Source: Deltaproteobacteria bacterium
GTDB taxonomy: Bacteria > Desulfobacterota > Deferrimicrobia > Deferrimicrobiales > Deferrimicrobiaceae
Reading direction: 5' to 3'
DNA length: 64,000 nt
NCBI GenBank assembly: GCA_021815305.1
Contig: JAKAHC010000006.1
Location: forward strand, 1-64,000
A program made the position numbers and the translations under genes. Below the pieces are notes generated by a model. That model worked only from the letters and a program-made list of their open reading frames with translations, made no database searches and was not told where the DNA came from. Positions 44,154 through 54,577 of this stretch are shown here, in pieces. How positions within the stretch are numbered: position 1 is the stretch's first letter; every line of letters starts with the position of its first letter.

Positions 44154-47100
44154 CTATCCGGGAAGATCCAGAAGGTCCAGGTAGACCTTCCGGATCCTTT
44201 CCGTTTCCATCCTGTACCGGTCGAGAAGCTCCGGGGCCAGGACCTGCGGGTCGAACCGGTCGATGGACGCGTCGTGCGCAAGGCGCATCCTGACTTCGAG
44301 CGAACGCAGGAACCGGTACCCCTCATCGAGCGCGACGTAACGGTCCAAGGGGATGATCCCCGCCCGCTGCAGTTCGTAGAGCGCCCGCAGGGTCCCCCGC
44401 GCCCGCACGGCGGGGTGCCTTCCCCCGTGGACCAGCTGCAGGTACTGGACGGCGAACTCCACGTCCACCACGCCGCCGCGCCCCACCTTCAGGTCCAGCC
44501 GGTCCTCCCGCTCCCTCCCCAGCTCGACCTCCATCCTCATCCGAAGCCGATGGATCTCCTCGGCCGCGTTCCCCGGCAGGGGCCGGTCGAAGATGAATCC
44601 CCGCGCTTTCTCCTCCACCCTCTTCCCGAACTCCCGGTCTCCGGCGACGAACCGGCATTTGAGAAGCGCCTGCCGCTCCCACAGCTGCGCGGACGCCTCG
44701 TGATACCGGACGAAGGCGTCGAGGGAGGACACCAGCGGCCCCGCGTTGCCGGAGGGACGCAGGCGAGTATCCAGGCGGTAGACGTGGCCTTCCCGGGTGG
44801 AGGTGGTGAGGATGGAGATGAGGCGCTGCGCGACCTTGGCGAAATACTCGTGGTTGGAGAGCCTGCGGAACTCCGGTCCGTCCGGCTCCCCGGTTGTCTG
44901 CCGGTTTTCCCCCGGTCCCGAGTACAGGAAGAGGATGTCGAGATCGCTGTGGTAGGAGAGCTCCTCCGACCCGAGCTTCCCCATCCCGAGGATGCAGAAC
45001 GACGCCTGCCGCCCCGTGGCCGCGTCCACGGGCACGCCGAAGCGGCGGCGCACTTCCCTCTGCGCGAAAGAGAGCGCGTAGGAGAGGAGCACTTCCGCCA
45101 GCGCGGAGAGCTGGAACGTCCCCTCCTCCAGGGAGAGGTTCCCCCCCATGTCGTGGATGCCGATCCGCAGCGTCTCCAGGTTCTTGATGCGACGCAGCTC
45201 GTCGAGCTCCTGTTCGAAGTCGCCGCACATCGCCAGCGTCTCGCCGACCTCCCCCCGAAGATCCGCCTTCGATTTGACCAGCGGCGAGAGGTCGTGGCGG
45301 AGGAACGTGTCCAGCAGCTCCGGGTGGCGCAGCAGGTAGCCGGAGAGGAAACGCGAACTGCCGAACAGCCGCACCAGCGCATCGACGACCTTCGGTTTCT
45401 CGTACAGCAACGCGTAGAACATCGTGCGCGCGCCGATCGCCGTAAGGAACCGTTCGGCGTGGGTGAGGGCAAGGTCCGGGTCGGGGGCGACCGCCGCGCT
45501 GTGCAGGATCTGCGGGCCGATCCGGTCGAGGTAGTGCCGCGCCCGCTGCGGGATCCGCACATGGGGGGGGCCGTCCCGCAGGATCTCCAGGTTCCGCCGC
45601 GCGGCCGCGGCGTCGCGGAACCCGAGGCGCCGGAGATGCTCCTCCACGTCCTCCGGCAGGGAGCCGGGAAGGAAGAGCGACTGCACCTCTGCGGGGACTC
45701 CGGACGGTTCCTCCCTGCGCGCCCCGCCGAACAGGCGCTCGTAGATCCCGTGGACGGCGGAGGTGCGGCGGTCAAGCTCCGACAGAAGCGCCGGAGGATC
45801 GGCCAGGCCCATCGCGCGCGCGAGCCGGGAGAGGTCCTCCTCCTTCCGGGGGAGGACGTGGGTCTGCCGCTCCCGGTGCGCCTGGATCCGGTGTTCCAGC
45901 CGGCGCAGGAAATCGTAGGCCGCCGTGAGCTCCTTCCGCTCCTCTTCGCTCACGATCCGCAACCGCGAAAGGATGGAGAGGACCTCGAGGGTGCCGCGCA
46001 CCCTGAGGGAAGGCTCCTTCCCGCCGTAGATGAGCTGGTGCGCCTGGACGAAGAACTCGATCTCCCGGACCCCGCCCAGCCCCAGCTTCACGTCCCGCTC
46101 GTTCTTCTGGGAGCGCGCCGCCACCAGGTTGATCCGGTCCTTCATCCCCTTGATCTCCTCGATGGAGGTGAAATCCATGTACTTCCGGTAGACGAACGGG
46201 ACGATCGACCGCAGGAACTCCTCTCCCAGGGAGACGTCGCCGGCCACGGGGCGGGCCTTGATAAGCGCCGCCCTTTCCCACGTCTGCCCCCACGACTCGT
46301 AGTAGGTTTCCGCGGCCCGCAAGGAGTTGGCGAGCTCTCCGCGCGTGCCCTCGGGACGAAGGCGCAGATCCACGCGGAAGATGAAGCCGTCCTCCGTCGC
46401 CTCCGACACGATCCGCGTGACCGCCTCGCACAGCCGGACGAAGTACTGGTGCACCGAGATGGGGTTCGGGCGGACCGAGGCCACCACCCCATCCGACTCG
46501 TAGAGGTAGATCAGGTCGATGTCGGAGCTGAAGTTGAGCTCCACCCCCCCCAGCTTCCCCATTCCCAGCACGACGAACCGGCACGGTTGCATCGTGCCGT
46601 CCGGGAGGAGCGCCATCGGCTCTCCGGTCCTGGCCGAAAGGGACCTCCGGGCGAACCGGGCGGCGGCGGAAAGGGCGGCCTCCGCCAGCCGGGAGAGGTC
46701 CTCCGTCACCTCGGCGAGAGGACAAAGGCCCGCCAGATCGCGCGCCGCGATCCTGGCCACCTCCCGGTGCTTGATCCGCCGCAGCTCCCGTTTCAGCTCT
46801 TCCTCGGTGAGGCAGCAGTCCGCCGCGGAGAGAGCTTCCTCCTCCACCAAGCCGCGCGGAGGACGCCGCAGGGCGCCGCCCTGGAGAAAGAGGGACGCGA
46901 AGATCTCGGTGCGGCGCGCCACCTGCTCGGGGAGGAACTCCGACCCGCCCAGGAGCCCCCCGAGCAGCGGAAGGAGCTCCCGGCGGCAAAACACCTCCGC
47001 GAGATCCGAAGACGGCAGGGCATCGACCCACCGGGAGAGGTTGAGGAAGAAAAGGTCCGGGTCGGGAGCCGAGGCGGCGGCCCCGAAAATGCCCTCCCAG

Positions 47101-47234
47101 GCGGGGTGCTCCCCCGGGAGGCGCCGGAGAAGGTCGGCGAGAAGGGCCAGGGACCGGCGGGTGTTCCGCACGCCGATCTCCCCCAGGCGATCGGAGGGGG
47201 AGGCGTGCGACCCTTCGCGCGGGGACGGGGTCAA
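44154..47234 (-). CDS. glnE: Glutamine synthetase adenylyltransferase/deadenylylase
   Basis: About 1026 residues from the TTG at 47234, which overlaps the mtnA stop; a GTG at 47171 (21 codons in) is an alternative. Two GlnE nucleotidyltransferase units are present, each with the pattern GMGKLGG..LNFSSDIDLIY and GMGKLGSEELSYHSDLDILF; each is followed by a helical domain. The enzyme adds or removes AMP on glutamine synthetase according to nitrogen status. It is the last gene of a long minus-strand operon with gatCAB, pncA, pncB and mtnA. Confidence 0.93.
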   Translation of the reverse strand: MTPSPREGSHASPSDRLGEIGVRNTRRSLALLADLLRRLPGEHPAWEGIFGAAASAPDPDLFFLNLSRWVDALPSSDLAEVFCRRELLPLLGGLLGGSEFLPEQVARRTEIFASLFLQGGALRRPPRGLVEEEALSAADCCLTEEELKRELRRIKHREVARIAARDLAGLCPLAEVTEDLSRLAEAALSAAARFARRSLSARTGEPMALLPDGTMQPCRFVVLGMGKLGGVELNFSSDIDLIYLYESDGVVASVRPNPISVHQYFVRLCEAVTRIVSEATEDGFIFRVDLRLRPEGTRGELANSLRAAETYYESWGQTWERAALIKARPVAGDVSLGEEFLRSIVPFVYRKYMDFTSIEEIKGMKDRINLVAARSQKNERDVKLGLGGVREIEFFVQAHQLIYGGKEPSLRVRGTLEVLSILSRLRIVSEEERKELTAAYDFLRRLEHRIQAHRERQTHVLPRKEEDLSRLARAMGLADPPALLSELDRRTSAVHGIYERLFGGARREEPSGVPAEVQSLFLPGSLPEDVEEHLRRLGFRDAAAARRNLEILRDGPPHVRIPQRARHYLDRIGPQILHSAAVAPDPDLALTHAERFLTAIGARTMFYALLYEKPKVVDALVRLFGSSRFLSGYLLRHPELLDTFLRHDLSPLVKSKADLRGEVGETLAMCGDFEQELDELRRIKNLETLRIGIHDMGGNLSLEEGTFQLSALAEVLLSYALSFAQREVRRRFGVPVDAATGRQASFCILGMGKLGSEELSYHSDLDILFLYSGPGENRQTTGEPDGPEFRRLSNHEYFAKVAQRLISILTTSTREGHVYRLDTRLRPSGNAGPLVSSLDAFVRYHEASAQLWERQALLKCRFVAGDREFGKRVEEKARGFIFDRPLPGNAAEEIHRLRMRMEVELGREREDRLDLKVGRGGVVDVEFAVQYLQLVHGGRHPAVRARGTLRALYELQRAGIIPLDRYVALDEGYRFLRSLEVRMRLAHDASIDRFDPQVLAPELLDRYRMETERIRKVYLDLLDLPG

Positions 47235-48268
47235 CGGAACAGCTTCCGGATGGCGCCCGCAAGCGGCGCCGTGAGAACCCCTTTCTCGGTCACGATCGCT
47301 GAAACGTACCGGGCCGGCGTCACGTCGAAGGCGGGGTTGTACACGGACACCCCGTAAGGCGCCACGCGCTTCCCCATCAGGTGGGTCACCTCCGAGGAAT
47401 CGCGCTCCTCGATGGGGATCTCCTTCCCGCTCCGGAGCTTCGGATCGATCGTGGACAGCGGGGCCGCCACGTAGAACGGCACCTTGTGCGTCCTGCACAG
47501 CACCGCCACGGTGTAGGTTCCGATCTTGTTCGCCACGTCCCCGTTCCCGGCGACCCGGTCCGCCCCCACGACGGCGGCGTCGATCTTCCCCGCGGCGATG
47601 ATCGCGCCCGCCATGCTGTCCGTCACGAGGGTGCACGGGATGCCGTCCTTCATCAGTTCCCAGGCGGTCAGGCGCGCCCCCTGCAGGAACGGCCGCGTCT
47701 CGTCAACGTAGACGTGGATCTCCTTCCCCGCCGCGACGGCGGCGCGGATCACTCCCAGCGCGGTGCCGTATCCCGCCGTGGCAAGCGCCCCGGCATTGCA
47801 ATGCGTGAGCACGCCGGCCCGGGCGGGAAGGAGCTTCGACCCGTGGGTTCCCATCGCCCGGTTCGCCGCCACATCCTCGTCGAAGATGGCGATCGCCTCC
47901 CTTTCGAGGCTCGCCAGAGCCGCGGCGGCATCGTCCGGAAGCGCCGCCGCCGTTCCCCGCATCCGCTCGATCGCCCAGAACAGGTTGACCGCGGTGGGGC
48001 GCGTCCCGACCAGCAGGGTCGCCGCATCGTCGAACGCCCTGCGCCACGGCCGTCCTTTCTTCCGGGCCGCCTGGACGGCGAGCACCAGGCCGAAGGCGGC
48101 GGTCACTCCGATCGCCGGCGCGCCGCGGACCACCATCGTCCGGATGGCGTCCGCGACGGCGACGGGATCGGTGAGCCTCGCCGTCGACTCCACCACCGGA
48201 AGCACCCGCTGGTCCAGCAGCAGGAGGGCGTCGCCCTCCCAGGCGATCGTCCGGAACGTTCCGCTCAC
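47231..48268 (-). CDS. mtnA: Methylthioribose-1-phosphate isomerase
   Basis: A 345-residue MtnA (eIF2B-alpha-like) enzyme of methionine salvage that converts methylthioribose-1-phosphate to methylthioribulose-1-phosphate. The catalytic Cys is in LTHCNAGALATAGYG (about residue 160) and the Asp in VVGADRVAGNGDVANKIGTY (about 240). TMVVRGAPAIGVTAAFG near the N-terminus is typical. The GTG start overlaps the upstream gene by four bases. No other mtn genes are in the window. Confidence 0.94.
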   Translation of the reverse strand: MSGTFRTIAWEGDALLLLDQRVLPVVESTARLTDPVAVADAIRTMVVRGAPAIGVTAAFGLVLAVQAARKKGRPWRRAFDDAATLLVGTRPTAVNLFWAIERMRGTAAALPDDAAAALASLEREAIAIFDEDVAANRAMGTHGSKLLPARAGVLTHCNAGALATAGYGTALGVIRAAVAAGKEIHVYVDETRPFLQGARLTAWELMKDGIPCTLVTDSMAGAIIAAGKIDAAVVGADRVAGNGDVANKIGTYTVAVLCRTHKVPFYVAAPLSTIDPKLRSGKEIPIEERDSSEVTHLMGKRVAPYGVSVYNPAFDVTPARYVSAIVTEKGVLTAPLAGAIRKLFR

Positions 48269-49437
48269 GGCGTCTTCCCCCGCGCGTGGAATGCCTCCAC
48301 CTGCCGCAGCACCCGCTGCCGGATCTCCCGCGGGGGAGACGGGGCCGAAAGCGCCTTCCCTCCGCGAATCACGGGCCGAAGCAGCGCTTCCGGAGAGGTT
48401 CCGCAGCAACCCGCCGCCGGAACGCCCTCGGGGAGGACCGACCGTTTCCCGCACGCTCCGCACGCGTAGACCTGCTTTCTTCCGGACCACTTCCCCCGTT
48501 TCGCGAACGGCACTCCCTCCACCTCCACGAGATCGAGGGCGAAGTCGACCGTGGGGGCGTTGCTCAGGCTGGTCCCCACGCCGAAGCCGTCCGCCACGTC
48601 GCGCAGGGCCCGCACGTCCTCCTCCCCGAGCCCTCCGGATGCGATGAGACGCACGTGGGAGAGGCCCCGCAGATCCAGCTCCCAGCGGACTTCCTCGAGG
48701 ATCTTCCGGAAGTCTCCCCGGCGAGATCCCGGCGTGTCCAGCCGCACCGCGGTGAGCCGCTCCCGCAACGCTTCCGCAATCCGCACGGCCTCGAACTTCT
48801 CGTCCTGGAGCGTGTCGATCAGGCACACGCGCGGGACGGAGGGATCCACCGCGGCGTCGAAAGCCCGCATCGCCGCGAGCGTGTCCCCGAAGACCAGAAC
48901 GAGGGCGTGCGGCATCGTCCCCTGCGGGGTCTCCCCGAGGTATGAAGCGCTGCGGATCACCGACACGCCGTCCGCTCCGCCGACGAACGCGTTCCGGTCG
49001 ATGACGGTGGAGAGGGCCGGATGCATGCGCCTCGCCCCGAAGCTCAACACCTGCTTTTCCCCGGCGGCGAATTTCACGCGGGACGCGGCGGTCGCGATCC
49101 CCGACGCCTGGCAGAGCACGCCAAGCATCGCCGTCTCCATCTCGCAGAAGGCGCCGTACGGGCCCGCAATGCGGAAGACCGGCTCGAAGGGGTGGAAGAT
49201 CGTCCCCTCTTCCATCGCGTCCACGTCGATCCCGAGGCCGGAAAGGAGCGACACCATCTCGTCCATGCCCGACAGGATGCCGTAACCGTAGGACCCCGGA
49301 AGGCTCTTCACGATCCCTTCGGCGGCCACGGGCGTGCGGTCCCTCCCCGAGACCCGCAGCACCTCCATCGTCCGGCGGAAGTAGACGTCCGTAGTGTCTC
49401 CGCGCCGGATCTCCTCGCGGGTGGGGATCAGATCCAT
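48265..49437 (-). CDS. Nicotinate phosphoribosyltransferase-like enzyme
   Basis: A 390-residue member of the NAPRTase/QPRTase superfamily (PncB-like archaeal/short type). TTDVYFRRTMEVL at the start, SFGARRMHPALSTVIDRNAF, CLIDTLQDEKFEAVRIAEAL and RLIASGGLGEEDV are the active-site segments. A C-terminal extension has paired cysteines (CGACGK, AAGCCG). It would make nicotinate mononucleotide from nicotinate, matching the nicotinamidase gene 26 bp upstream. The ATG at 49437 has GGAGGCACCG before it. Confidence 0.87.
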   Translation of the reverse strand: MDLIPTREEIRRGDTTDVYFRRTMEVLRVSGRDRTPVAAEGIVKSLPGSYGYGILSGMDEMVSLLSGLGIDVDAMEEGTIFHPFEPVFRIAGPYGAFCEMETAMLGVLCQASGIATAASRVKFAAGEKQVLSFGARRMHPALSTVIDRNAFVGGADGVSVIRSASYLGETPQGTMPHALVLVFGDTLAAMRAFDAAVDPSVPRVCLIDTLQDEKFEAVRIAEALRERLTAVRLDTPGSRRGDFRKILEEVRWELDLRGLSHVRLIASGGLGEEDVRALRDVADGFGVGTSLSNAPTVDFALDLVEVEGVPFAKRGKWSGRKQVYACGACGKRSVLPEGVPAAGCCGTSPEALLRPVIRGGKALSAPSPPREIRQRVLRQVEAFHARGKTP

Positions 49438-49463
49438 CGGTGCCTCCTGCCGTGGGGGAGGAT

Positions 49464-50033
49464 TCATCGGCGGGCGGATATCCGCGCCCGGGGAACCACC
49501 CGAACGCCAAGCACGCGCCCCATCTCGTTCAGGGCGAAGGCGTGCGTCCGCGGCGAAAGCCCCGCCACGAACCGCTCGTCCACCGTGACGTCATAGCCGC
49601 GCATGGCGGCATCGGCGGCGGTGTAGAGGACGCAGATATCGGTGACGCATCCCGAAAGGGTCAGCCCGGAGACCCCGTTCCGCCGGAGGACCGCGTCGAG
49701 GGCGGTCCTGTAGAAGCCGGAATACGTCCGCTTCTCCACCACCACGTCGCCAGGCTGCGGGGAGAGGGGAGGGACGATGGCCGCACCGGGGGTACCCGCC
49801 ACCGCGTGGGAGGGCCACCCCATCCGGGCGAACTCGGGGTCCTTCTTCCGATGCGAATCGCAGACGTACACCACGAGCTCTCCGTCCCGTCGGGCTTTCG
49901 CGATCCGGCGCCGAAGCCCGGGGAGGATCTTCCGCGTGTCCGGCACTTCCAGCGGCGCTCCCGCGCGGACGAAGTCGTTCAGCATGTCGATGACGACCAG
50001 CGCCTTTTTCCCCTTCCCTCCGGACATGGGCAT
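49464..50033 (-). CDS. pncA: Nicotinamidase-like cysteine hydrolase (isochorismatase fold)
   Basis: A 189-residue protein of the PncA/isochorismatase fold. The catalytic triad is Asp16 (IDMLNDF), Lys101 (EKRTYSGF) and Cys129 (SGCVTDIC). It would deamidate nicotinamide to nicotinate, supplying the phosphoribosyltransferase encoded next. It begins three bases after the gatB stop in the same direction. Family members with other amide substrates exist, but the neighbour favours nicotinamide. Confidence 0.87.
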   Translation of the reverse strand: MPMSGGKGKKALVVIDMLNDFVRAGAPLEVPDTRKILPGLRRRIAKARRDGELVVYVCDSHRKKDPEFARMGWPSHAVAGTPGAAIVPPLSPQPGDVVVEKRTYSGFYRTALDAVLRRNGVSGLTLSGCVTDICVLYTAADAAMRGYDVTVDERFVAGLSPRTHAFALNEMGRVLGVRVVPRARISARR

Positions 50034-50036
50034 CCC

Positions 50037-51452
50037 CTATCCCAGCTTCCTCTTCAGCGTCTCTTGCACGACCTTGGGGTTGGCCTTCCCCCGGCTCTCC
50101 TTCATCACCTGCCCGACGAAGTAGGAGAGCAGCCCCGCCTTGCCGCCGCGGTAGCTTTCGACCTCCTTCGGGCTGGCGGCGATCACCCTGTCCACGATGG
50201 CATCCAGGGCGGATGCGTCGGAGAGCTGGGTGAGGCCCTGCTCGTCGCGGAGCGCGCGGATCGGCTTCCCCGTCTCGAGGACCAGCTCCACCAGCTTCTT
50301 GGAGGCGGTGGCGGAGATCGTCCCGCTTTCCCGGTCCTCCACGGCGTGGGCGATCGTCCCCGGGGAAAGACGTCCGGAGAGGATCACGTCCTTCCAATGG
50401 ATGCACTCGTTCGCCGTCGTCTTCGGGTTGCCCCGGTACAGCGCCGCCGCCGCCTCGAAAAAGTCCGCGAGCGCCCTCGAGGAGGCGAGAATCCCGGCGT
50501 CGTACCGGGGGATGCCGTACCCGGCGGACAACCGCGCGACTTTCTCCGCCGGCAACTCCGGGATGGTTTTCCGCAGTTCCTCGACCCATTCGTCCGCAAC
50601 GAGCAGCGGAAGGAGGTCCGGGTCCGGGAAGTACCGGTAGTCGTGCGCCTCCTCCTTCCTTCGCATCGACAGGGTGACGCCCGCGTTCGCGTCCCACAGC
50701 CGCGTCTCCTGGACCACGGAGCCGCCGTCCTCGATCAGCTCGACCTGCCTGCGGATCTCGTACTCCAGCGCCTTCTCGACGTTGCGGAAGGAGTTCATGT
50801 TCTTCAGCTCCGCCTTCGTCCCGAACCCCTCCCGCCCCTTCGGCCGGACGGAAACGTTGGCGTCGCACCGGAACGACCCCTCTTCCATGTTCCCGTCGCA
50901 CACCTCGAGGTAGACGAGGATGTCGTGTAGCCTGCGAAGGTACGCACCCCCCTCCTCCGGCGTGCGCATGTCGGGCTCGGAGACGATCTCCATCAGCGGG
51001 ACGGAGCACCGGTTGAGATCGGCCAGCGACGCCTGCGCGCCGGCGAACTCCCCTTCGTGGACGAGCTTGCCCGCATCCTCCTCCATGTGGATCCGGGTGA
51101 TCCCGATCCGCTTCGTCCCGCCGGGCAGCTCGATGTCGATGTGCCCGCCCAGGGCGAGCGGGAGCTCGTACTGGGAGATCTGGTACGCCTTCGGGAGGTC
51201 GGGGTAGAAGTAGTTCTTTCGGGCGAAGACGCTTTTCCGCTGCACCGAGCACGAGGTGGCCAGGGCCGTGCGGATCGCACACTCCACCGCCTTGCGGTTC
51301 AGGACCGGGAGCACTCCCGGCATGCCGGTGCACACCGGGCAGGTGTTTTCGTTGGGTGGGGCGCCGAACTTCGCGGAGCAGGAGCAGAAGATCTTGCTCT
51401 CCGTGAGGAGCTGGGCGTGCACTTCCAGGCCGATGACCGCTTCGAATTCCAT
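50037..51452 (-). CDS. gatB: Asp-tRNA(Asn)/Glu-tRNA(Gln) amidotransferase subunit B
   Basis: A 471-residue GatB. The start [20 protein letters not shown], the zinc ligands around CSCSAKF and CPVCTGMPG, and [13 protein letters not shown] are diagnostic. The C-terminal YqeY-like tail ([20 protein letters not shown]) binds tRNA. With GatA and GatC it amidates Glu-tRNA(Gln) and often Asp-tRNA(Asn). It is 5 bp after gatA. Confidence 0.96.
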   Translation of the reverse strand: MEFEAVIGLEVHAQLLTESKIFCSCSAKFGAPPNENTCPVCTGMPGVLPVLNRKAVECAIRTALATSCSVQRKSVFARKNYFYPDLPKAYQISQYELPLALGGHIDIELPGGTKRIGITRIHMEEDAGKLVHEGEFAGAQASLADLNRCSVPLMEIVSEPDMRTPEEGGAYLRRLHDILVYLEVCDGNMEEGSFRCDANVSVRPKGREGFGTKAELKNMNSFRNVEKALEYEIRRQVELIEDGGSVVQETRLWDANAGVTLSMRRKEEAHDYRYFPDPDLLPLLVADEWVEELRKTIPELPAEKVARLSAGYGIPRYDAGILASSRALADFFEAAAALYRGNPKTTANECIHWKDVILSGRLSPGTIAHAVEDRESGTISATASKKLVELVLETGKPIRALRDEQGLTQLSDASALDAIVDRVIAASPKEVESYRGGKAGLLSYFVGQVMKESRGKANPKVVQETLKRKLG

Positions 51453-51457
51453 CGTCG

Positions 51458-52933
51458 CTATCCCTCGATCGGCGAGACGCGCGGGAGCGGCACCGCGCGT
51501 TCGACCGCTCCCGCCGCGGCAAACAGGGTCTCCTCCCGGAAATGGTTCGACAGGAGCTGCGCCCCGATGGGGAGCCCTTCCGGGGAAAGGCCGCACGGGA
51601 CCGAGATCCCCGGGATGCCCGCCAAATTGCACGGGATGGTGAAGATGTCGGACAAATACATCGTCAGCGGGTCGTCCGTCTTCTCCCCGAGCCGGAATGC
51701 CGGGGTCGGAGCGGTGGGGGTGAGGAGCACGTCCGCCTTCCCGAAGGCGGACGTGAAGTCGTCCCGGATGAGGGTCCGGACCTTCTGCGCCTTCCCGTAG
51801 AACGCGTCGTAATATCCGGCGGAGAGCGCGTAGGTGCCGATCATGATGCGGCGCTTCACCTCGGGGCCGAACCCTTCGGCGCGCGTCCTGGACATCATCT
51901 CGATCAGACCGGACGCCCCTTTCGCCCGGTGGCCGTAGCGGACGCCGTCGTACCGGGCCAGGTTCGAGGAAGCCTCCGCCGGGGCGATGAGGTAATACGC
52001 CGAGAGGGCGAACGTAGTGTGCGGCAGCGAAACCTCGACCGCCGTCGCCCCCTGGTCGATGAGCGCGGAAAGGGCTTTCGATACCGCCGCCTTGACCGCG
52101 GGGGAGAGCCCCCCGCTCTCGAAGTACTCCTTCGGGAGGCCGATCCGCAGACCCTTGACCGGCCTGTCCACGGCGGCAAGGTAGTCGGGCGTCGGGACAT
52201 CCGCGCACGTGGAGTCGCGCCGGTCGTGCCCGGCGATGACGGACAGCATGCGCGCCGCATCCGGCACCGTGCGCGTGATCGGCCCGGCCTGGTCCAGCGA
52301 CGAGGCGAAGGCGACCATCCCGTAGCGGGACACGCGCCCGTAGGTGGGCTTCATTCCCACCACGCCGCACAGCGACGCGGGCTGCCGTATGGAGCCGCCC
52401 GTGTCGGTCCCCACCCCCGCGAACGCCATCGCCGCCGACACCGCCGCCGCCGTCCCGCCCGAGGACCCCCCGGGAATCCGCGTCACGTCCCACGGGTTGC
52501 GCGTGGCGCCGAAACAGGACGTCTCCGTGGAGGAGCCCATCGCGAACTCGTCCATGTTCTGCTTGCCCAGAAGGACCGCCCCGGCCCGAAGCACCTTCTC
52601 GGTCACGCAGGCGTCGTAGGGAGGGAGGAAGTCGGCGAGGATCCGGCTGCCGCAAGTGGTCCGCACGCCCCGGGTGCAGAAGATGTCCTTCAGGCCCATG
52701 GGCACGCCGTGAAGAGGCCCCCGCAACTCCCCGCGGGCCTGTGCCTCGTCGAGCTCCGCCGCCTGCGCCATCGCTCTTTCCGGCAACACGGTGATGTACG
52801 CGTTGATCCCGGGGTTCAGCCGTTCGATCCTCGCGAGGAGCGCACCCGTCAGGTCGCGGGAGGAGATCTCCTTCTCCCGCACCTTTCGCGCCGCCTCAAG
52901 GAGAGTCCATTCATGGACGGGAACGTCGGCCAT
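51458..52933 (-). CDS. gatA: Asp-tRNA(Asn)/Glu-tRNA(Gln) amidotransferase subunit A
   Basis: A 491-residue amidase-signature enzyme that supplies ammonia from glutamine to GatB. The Ser-cisSer-Lys triad is Lys82 (GLKDIF), Ser157/158 in PGGSSGG and the nucleophile Ser181 in [10 protein letters not shown]. Length and start ([18 protein letters not shown]) agree with the family. It lies between gatC (22 bp upstream) and gatB. Confidence 0.96.
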   Translation of the reverse strand: MADVPVHEWTLLEAARKVREKEISSRDLTGALLARIERLNPGINAYITVLPERAMAQAAELDEAQARGELRGPLHGVPMGLKDIFCTRGVRTTCGSRILADFLPPYDACVTEKVLRAGAVLLGKQNMDEFAMGSSTETSCFGATRNPWDVTRIPGGSSGGTAAAVSAAMAFAGVGTDTGGSIRQPASLCGVVGMKPTYGRVSRYGMVAFASSLDQAGPITRTVPDAARMLSVIAGHDRRDSTCADVPTPDYLAAVDRPVKGLRIGLPKEYFESGGLSPAVKAAVSKALSALIDQGATAVEVSLPHTTFALSAYYLIAPAEASSNLARYDGVRYGHRAKGASGLIEMMSRTRAEGFGPEVKRRIMIGTYALSAGYYDAFYGKAQKVRTLIRDDFTSAFGKADVLLTPTAPTPAFRLGEKTDDPLTMYLSDIFTIPCNLAGIPGISVPCGLSPEGLPIGAQLLSNHFREETLFAAAGAVERAVPLPRVSPIEG

Positions 52934-52955
52934 GGCGATAGTCGCCTCTTGCTTC

Positions 52956-53246
52956 CTAATCTTCGATGATCCGCGGAACGCGAAAGAAACCGTCCTCGCG
53001 GTCGGGGGCGTTCGAAAGGATCGCTTCCGGATCCCCGAACGGGAGCACCGTGTCCTCGCGGAACGGGGTCCCCATCTCGACGGCATGGGAGGTGGGAACG
53101 ACGCCGCTCGTGTCCAGTCCGTCGAGCTGCTTCATGTATTCGAGGAGATCCCCCAGCTGTTCGCGGAGCCGATCGGCGTCCGCGTCGGAAAGCGCGAGGC
53201 GCGCAAGCCGCGCGACGTGCAGCACCTCTTCCCGCGTGATCGCCAT
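52956..53246 (-). CDS. gatC: Asp-tRNA(Asn)/Glu-tRNA(Gln) amidotransferase subunit C
   Basis: A 96-residue GatC, the small subunit that wraps GatA and joins it to Gat[21 protein letters not shown] and the C-terminal [20 protein letters not shown] with FFRVPRIIE are the family segments. The ATG at 53246 sits after a G-rich tract. It is the first gene of the gatCAB-pncA-pncB-mtnA-glnE run and is divergent from the methyltransferase at 53391; their shared 144-bp gap must hold both promoters. Confidence 0.94.
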   Translation of the reverse strand: MAITREEVLHVARLARLALSDADADRLREQLGDLLEYMKQLDGLDTSGVVPTSHAVEMGTPFREDTVLPFGDPEAILSNAPDREDGFFRVPRIIED

Positions 53247-53390
53247 GCATTGCCCCCCGTTGAAGTCGAAAGGAGAATTTACCATACCATCGCGGGGAGA
53301 GGCAAAACGTGGAGGGAGACACTCCTTCCCTTCCCCCCGTCCGAACCCGGAGTGTCCCCCTCGACCCTTGCCGCGGGGTATGATGGGCCG

Positions 53391-54521
53391 ATGGGGAATC
53401 ACCGGTTTTTCGCCACGACGTTCAAGGGGCTCGAGGAGGTGCTGGCGGGCGAAGTCGCCGCGCTCGGGGGGGAGGAGGTCGGAATCGGCGCCGGGAGCGT
53501 GTCGTTTTCCGGCGACATGGCGCTGTGCTACCGCGGCAATCTCCGGCTGCGGTCCGCCAACCGCGTGGTGATGCTCCTGTCCGGGTTCCCCGCCCCGACT
53601 CCCGCCGCCCTGTACGAAGGGGCCCGCGACATCCCGTGGACCGAGCTGTTCGCGCCGGAGCGGACGATCGCCGTGGACGCCACCGTGCGCGACTCCGGGA
53701 TCACCCATTCCCACTTCGCCGCGCAGAAGACCAAGGACGCGGTGGTGGACCGGTTCCGGGATGCCACGGGGCGCAGGCCGGACGTGGACACGGCATCGCC
53801 GGATGTGCGGATCGTCGTGCGGATCGTCCGCGACGCGGCTTCCGTGTCGCTGGACACCTCGGGTGAAAGCCTGAACCGCCGCGGCTATCGCGCCCACCCC
53901 ACCGAAGCGTCCCTGAAGGAAACGCTTGCCGCCGGGCTGATCCTGCTCGCCGGCTGGCAGGGGGGCGAACCGCTGGTCGACCCCGCCTGCGGCGCAGGGA
54001 CGATCCCGATCGAGGCGGCCCTGATCGCCGGGAACATCGCCCCCGGCTCCTTGGGACGATCCTTCGGGTTCCAGCGCCTGCTCGGATACGACCGGAAGCG
54101 GTGGGAGAGGCTCCTTGCGGAGGCCCGCGCGGAGGCGCGGCGCTCCGGTTCCGTCCGGATCGAGGGGAGCGACGTATCCCCGGAGGCCGTCGGCTGGGCC
54201 ATCCGGAATGCGCAAAACGCGAAACTGGCCGAACGGATCCGTTTTACCGCTCGTTCGATCCGTATTTTCTCCCCTGGCGAGGGACCGGGGACGATCCTCT
54301 GCAACCCGCCGTACGGGACCCGCCTGCCCGGCGGGACGCAGGCGGAGGCCTTCTATCGGGAGATGGGCGAGGCGCTGAAGAAACGGAGCCGCGGCTGGAC
54401 CGCGTTCCTCCTCTCGGGAAACCCCGAACTCACCGGTTTCCTCGGCCTGAAGGCATCCCGCAAGATTCCCGTGATGAACGGTCCCATCGACTGCCGCCTG
54501 CTGAAATACGAACTGTATTAG
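53391..54521 (+). CDS. RlmL-type 23S rRNA guanine-N2 methyltransferase
   Basis: A 376-residue THUMP-methyltransferase. The N-terminal ferredoxin-like/THUMP region (to about residue 160; ATTFKGLEEVLAGEVAALGG) precedes a Rossmann methyltransferase domain with the SAM motif VDPACGAGTIPIEAALI and the catalytic CNPPYGTRL near residue 305. It matches the N-terminal half of E. coli RlmL, which methylates G2445 of 23S rRNA; the second RlmK half is absent. A tRNA target (Trm14-like) is possible. Confidence 0.9.
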   Translation: MGNHRFFATTFKGLEEVLAGEVAALGGEEVGIGAGSVSFSGDMALCYRGNLRLRSANRVVMLLSGFPAPTPAALYEGARDIPWTELFAPERTIAVDATVRDSGITHSHFAAQKTKDAVVDRFRDATGRRPDVDTASPDVRIVVRIVRDAASVSLDTSGESLNRRGYRAHPTEASLKETLAAGLILLAGWQGGEPLVDPACGAGTIPIEAALIAGNIAPGSLGRSFGFQRLLGYDRKRWERLLAEARAEARRSGSVRIEGSDVSPEAVGWAIRNAQNAKLAERIRFTARSIRIFSPGEGPGTILCNPPYGTRLPGGTQAEAFYREMGEALKKRSRGWTAFLLSGNPELTGFLGLKASRKIPVMNGPIDCRLLKYELY

Positions 54522-54577
54522 CCGGTGCGCCGAGCCGCAAATGCACCGGCTTTCGCGCGCCGCCGCATCCGCCCGCC

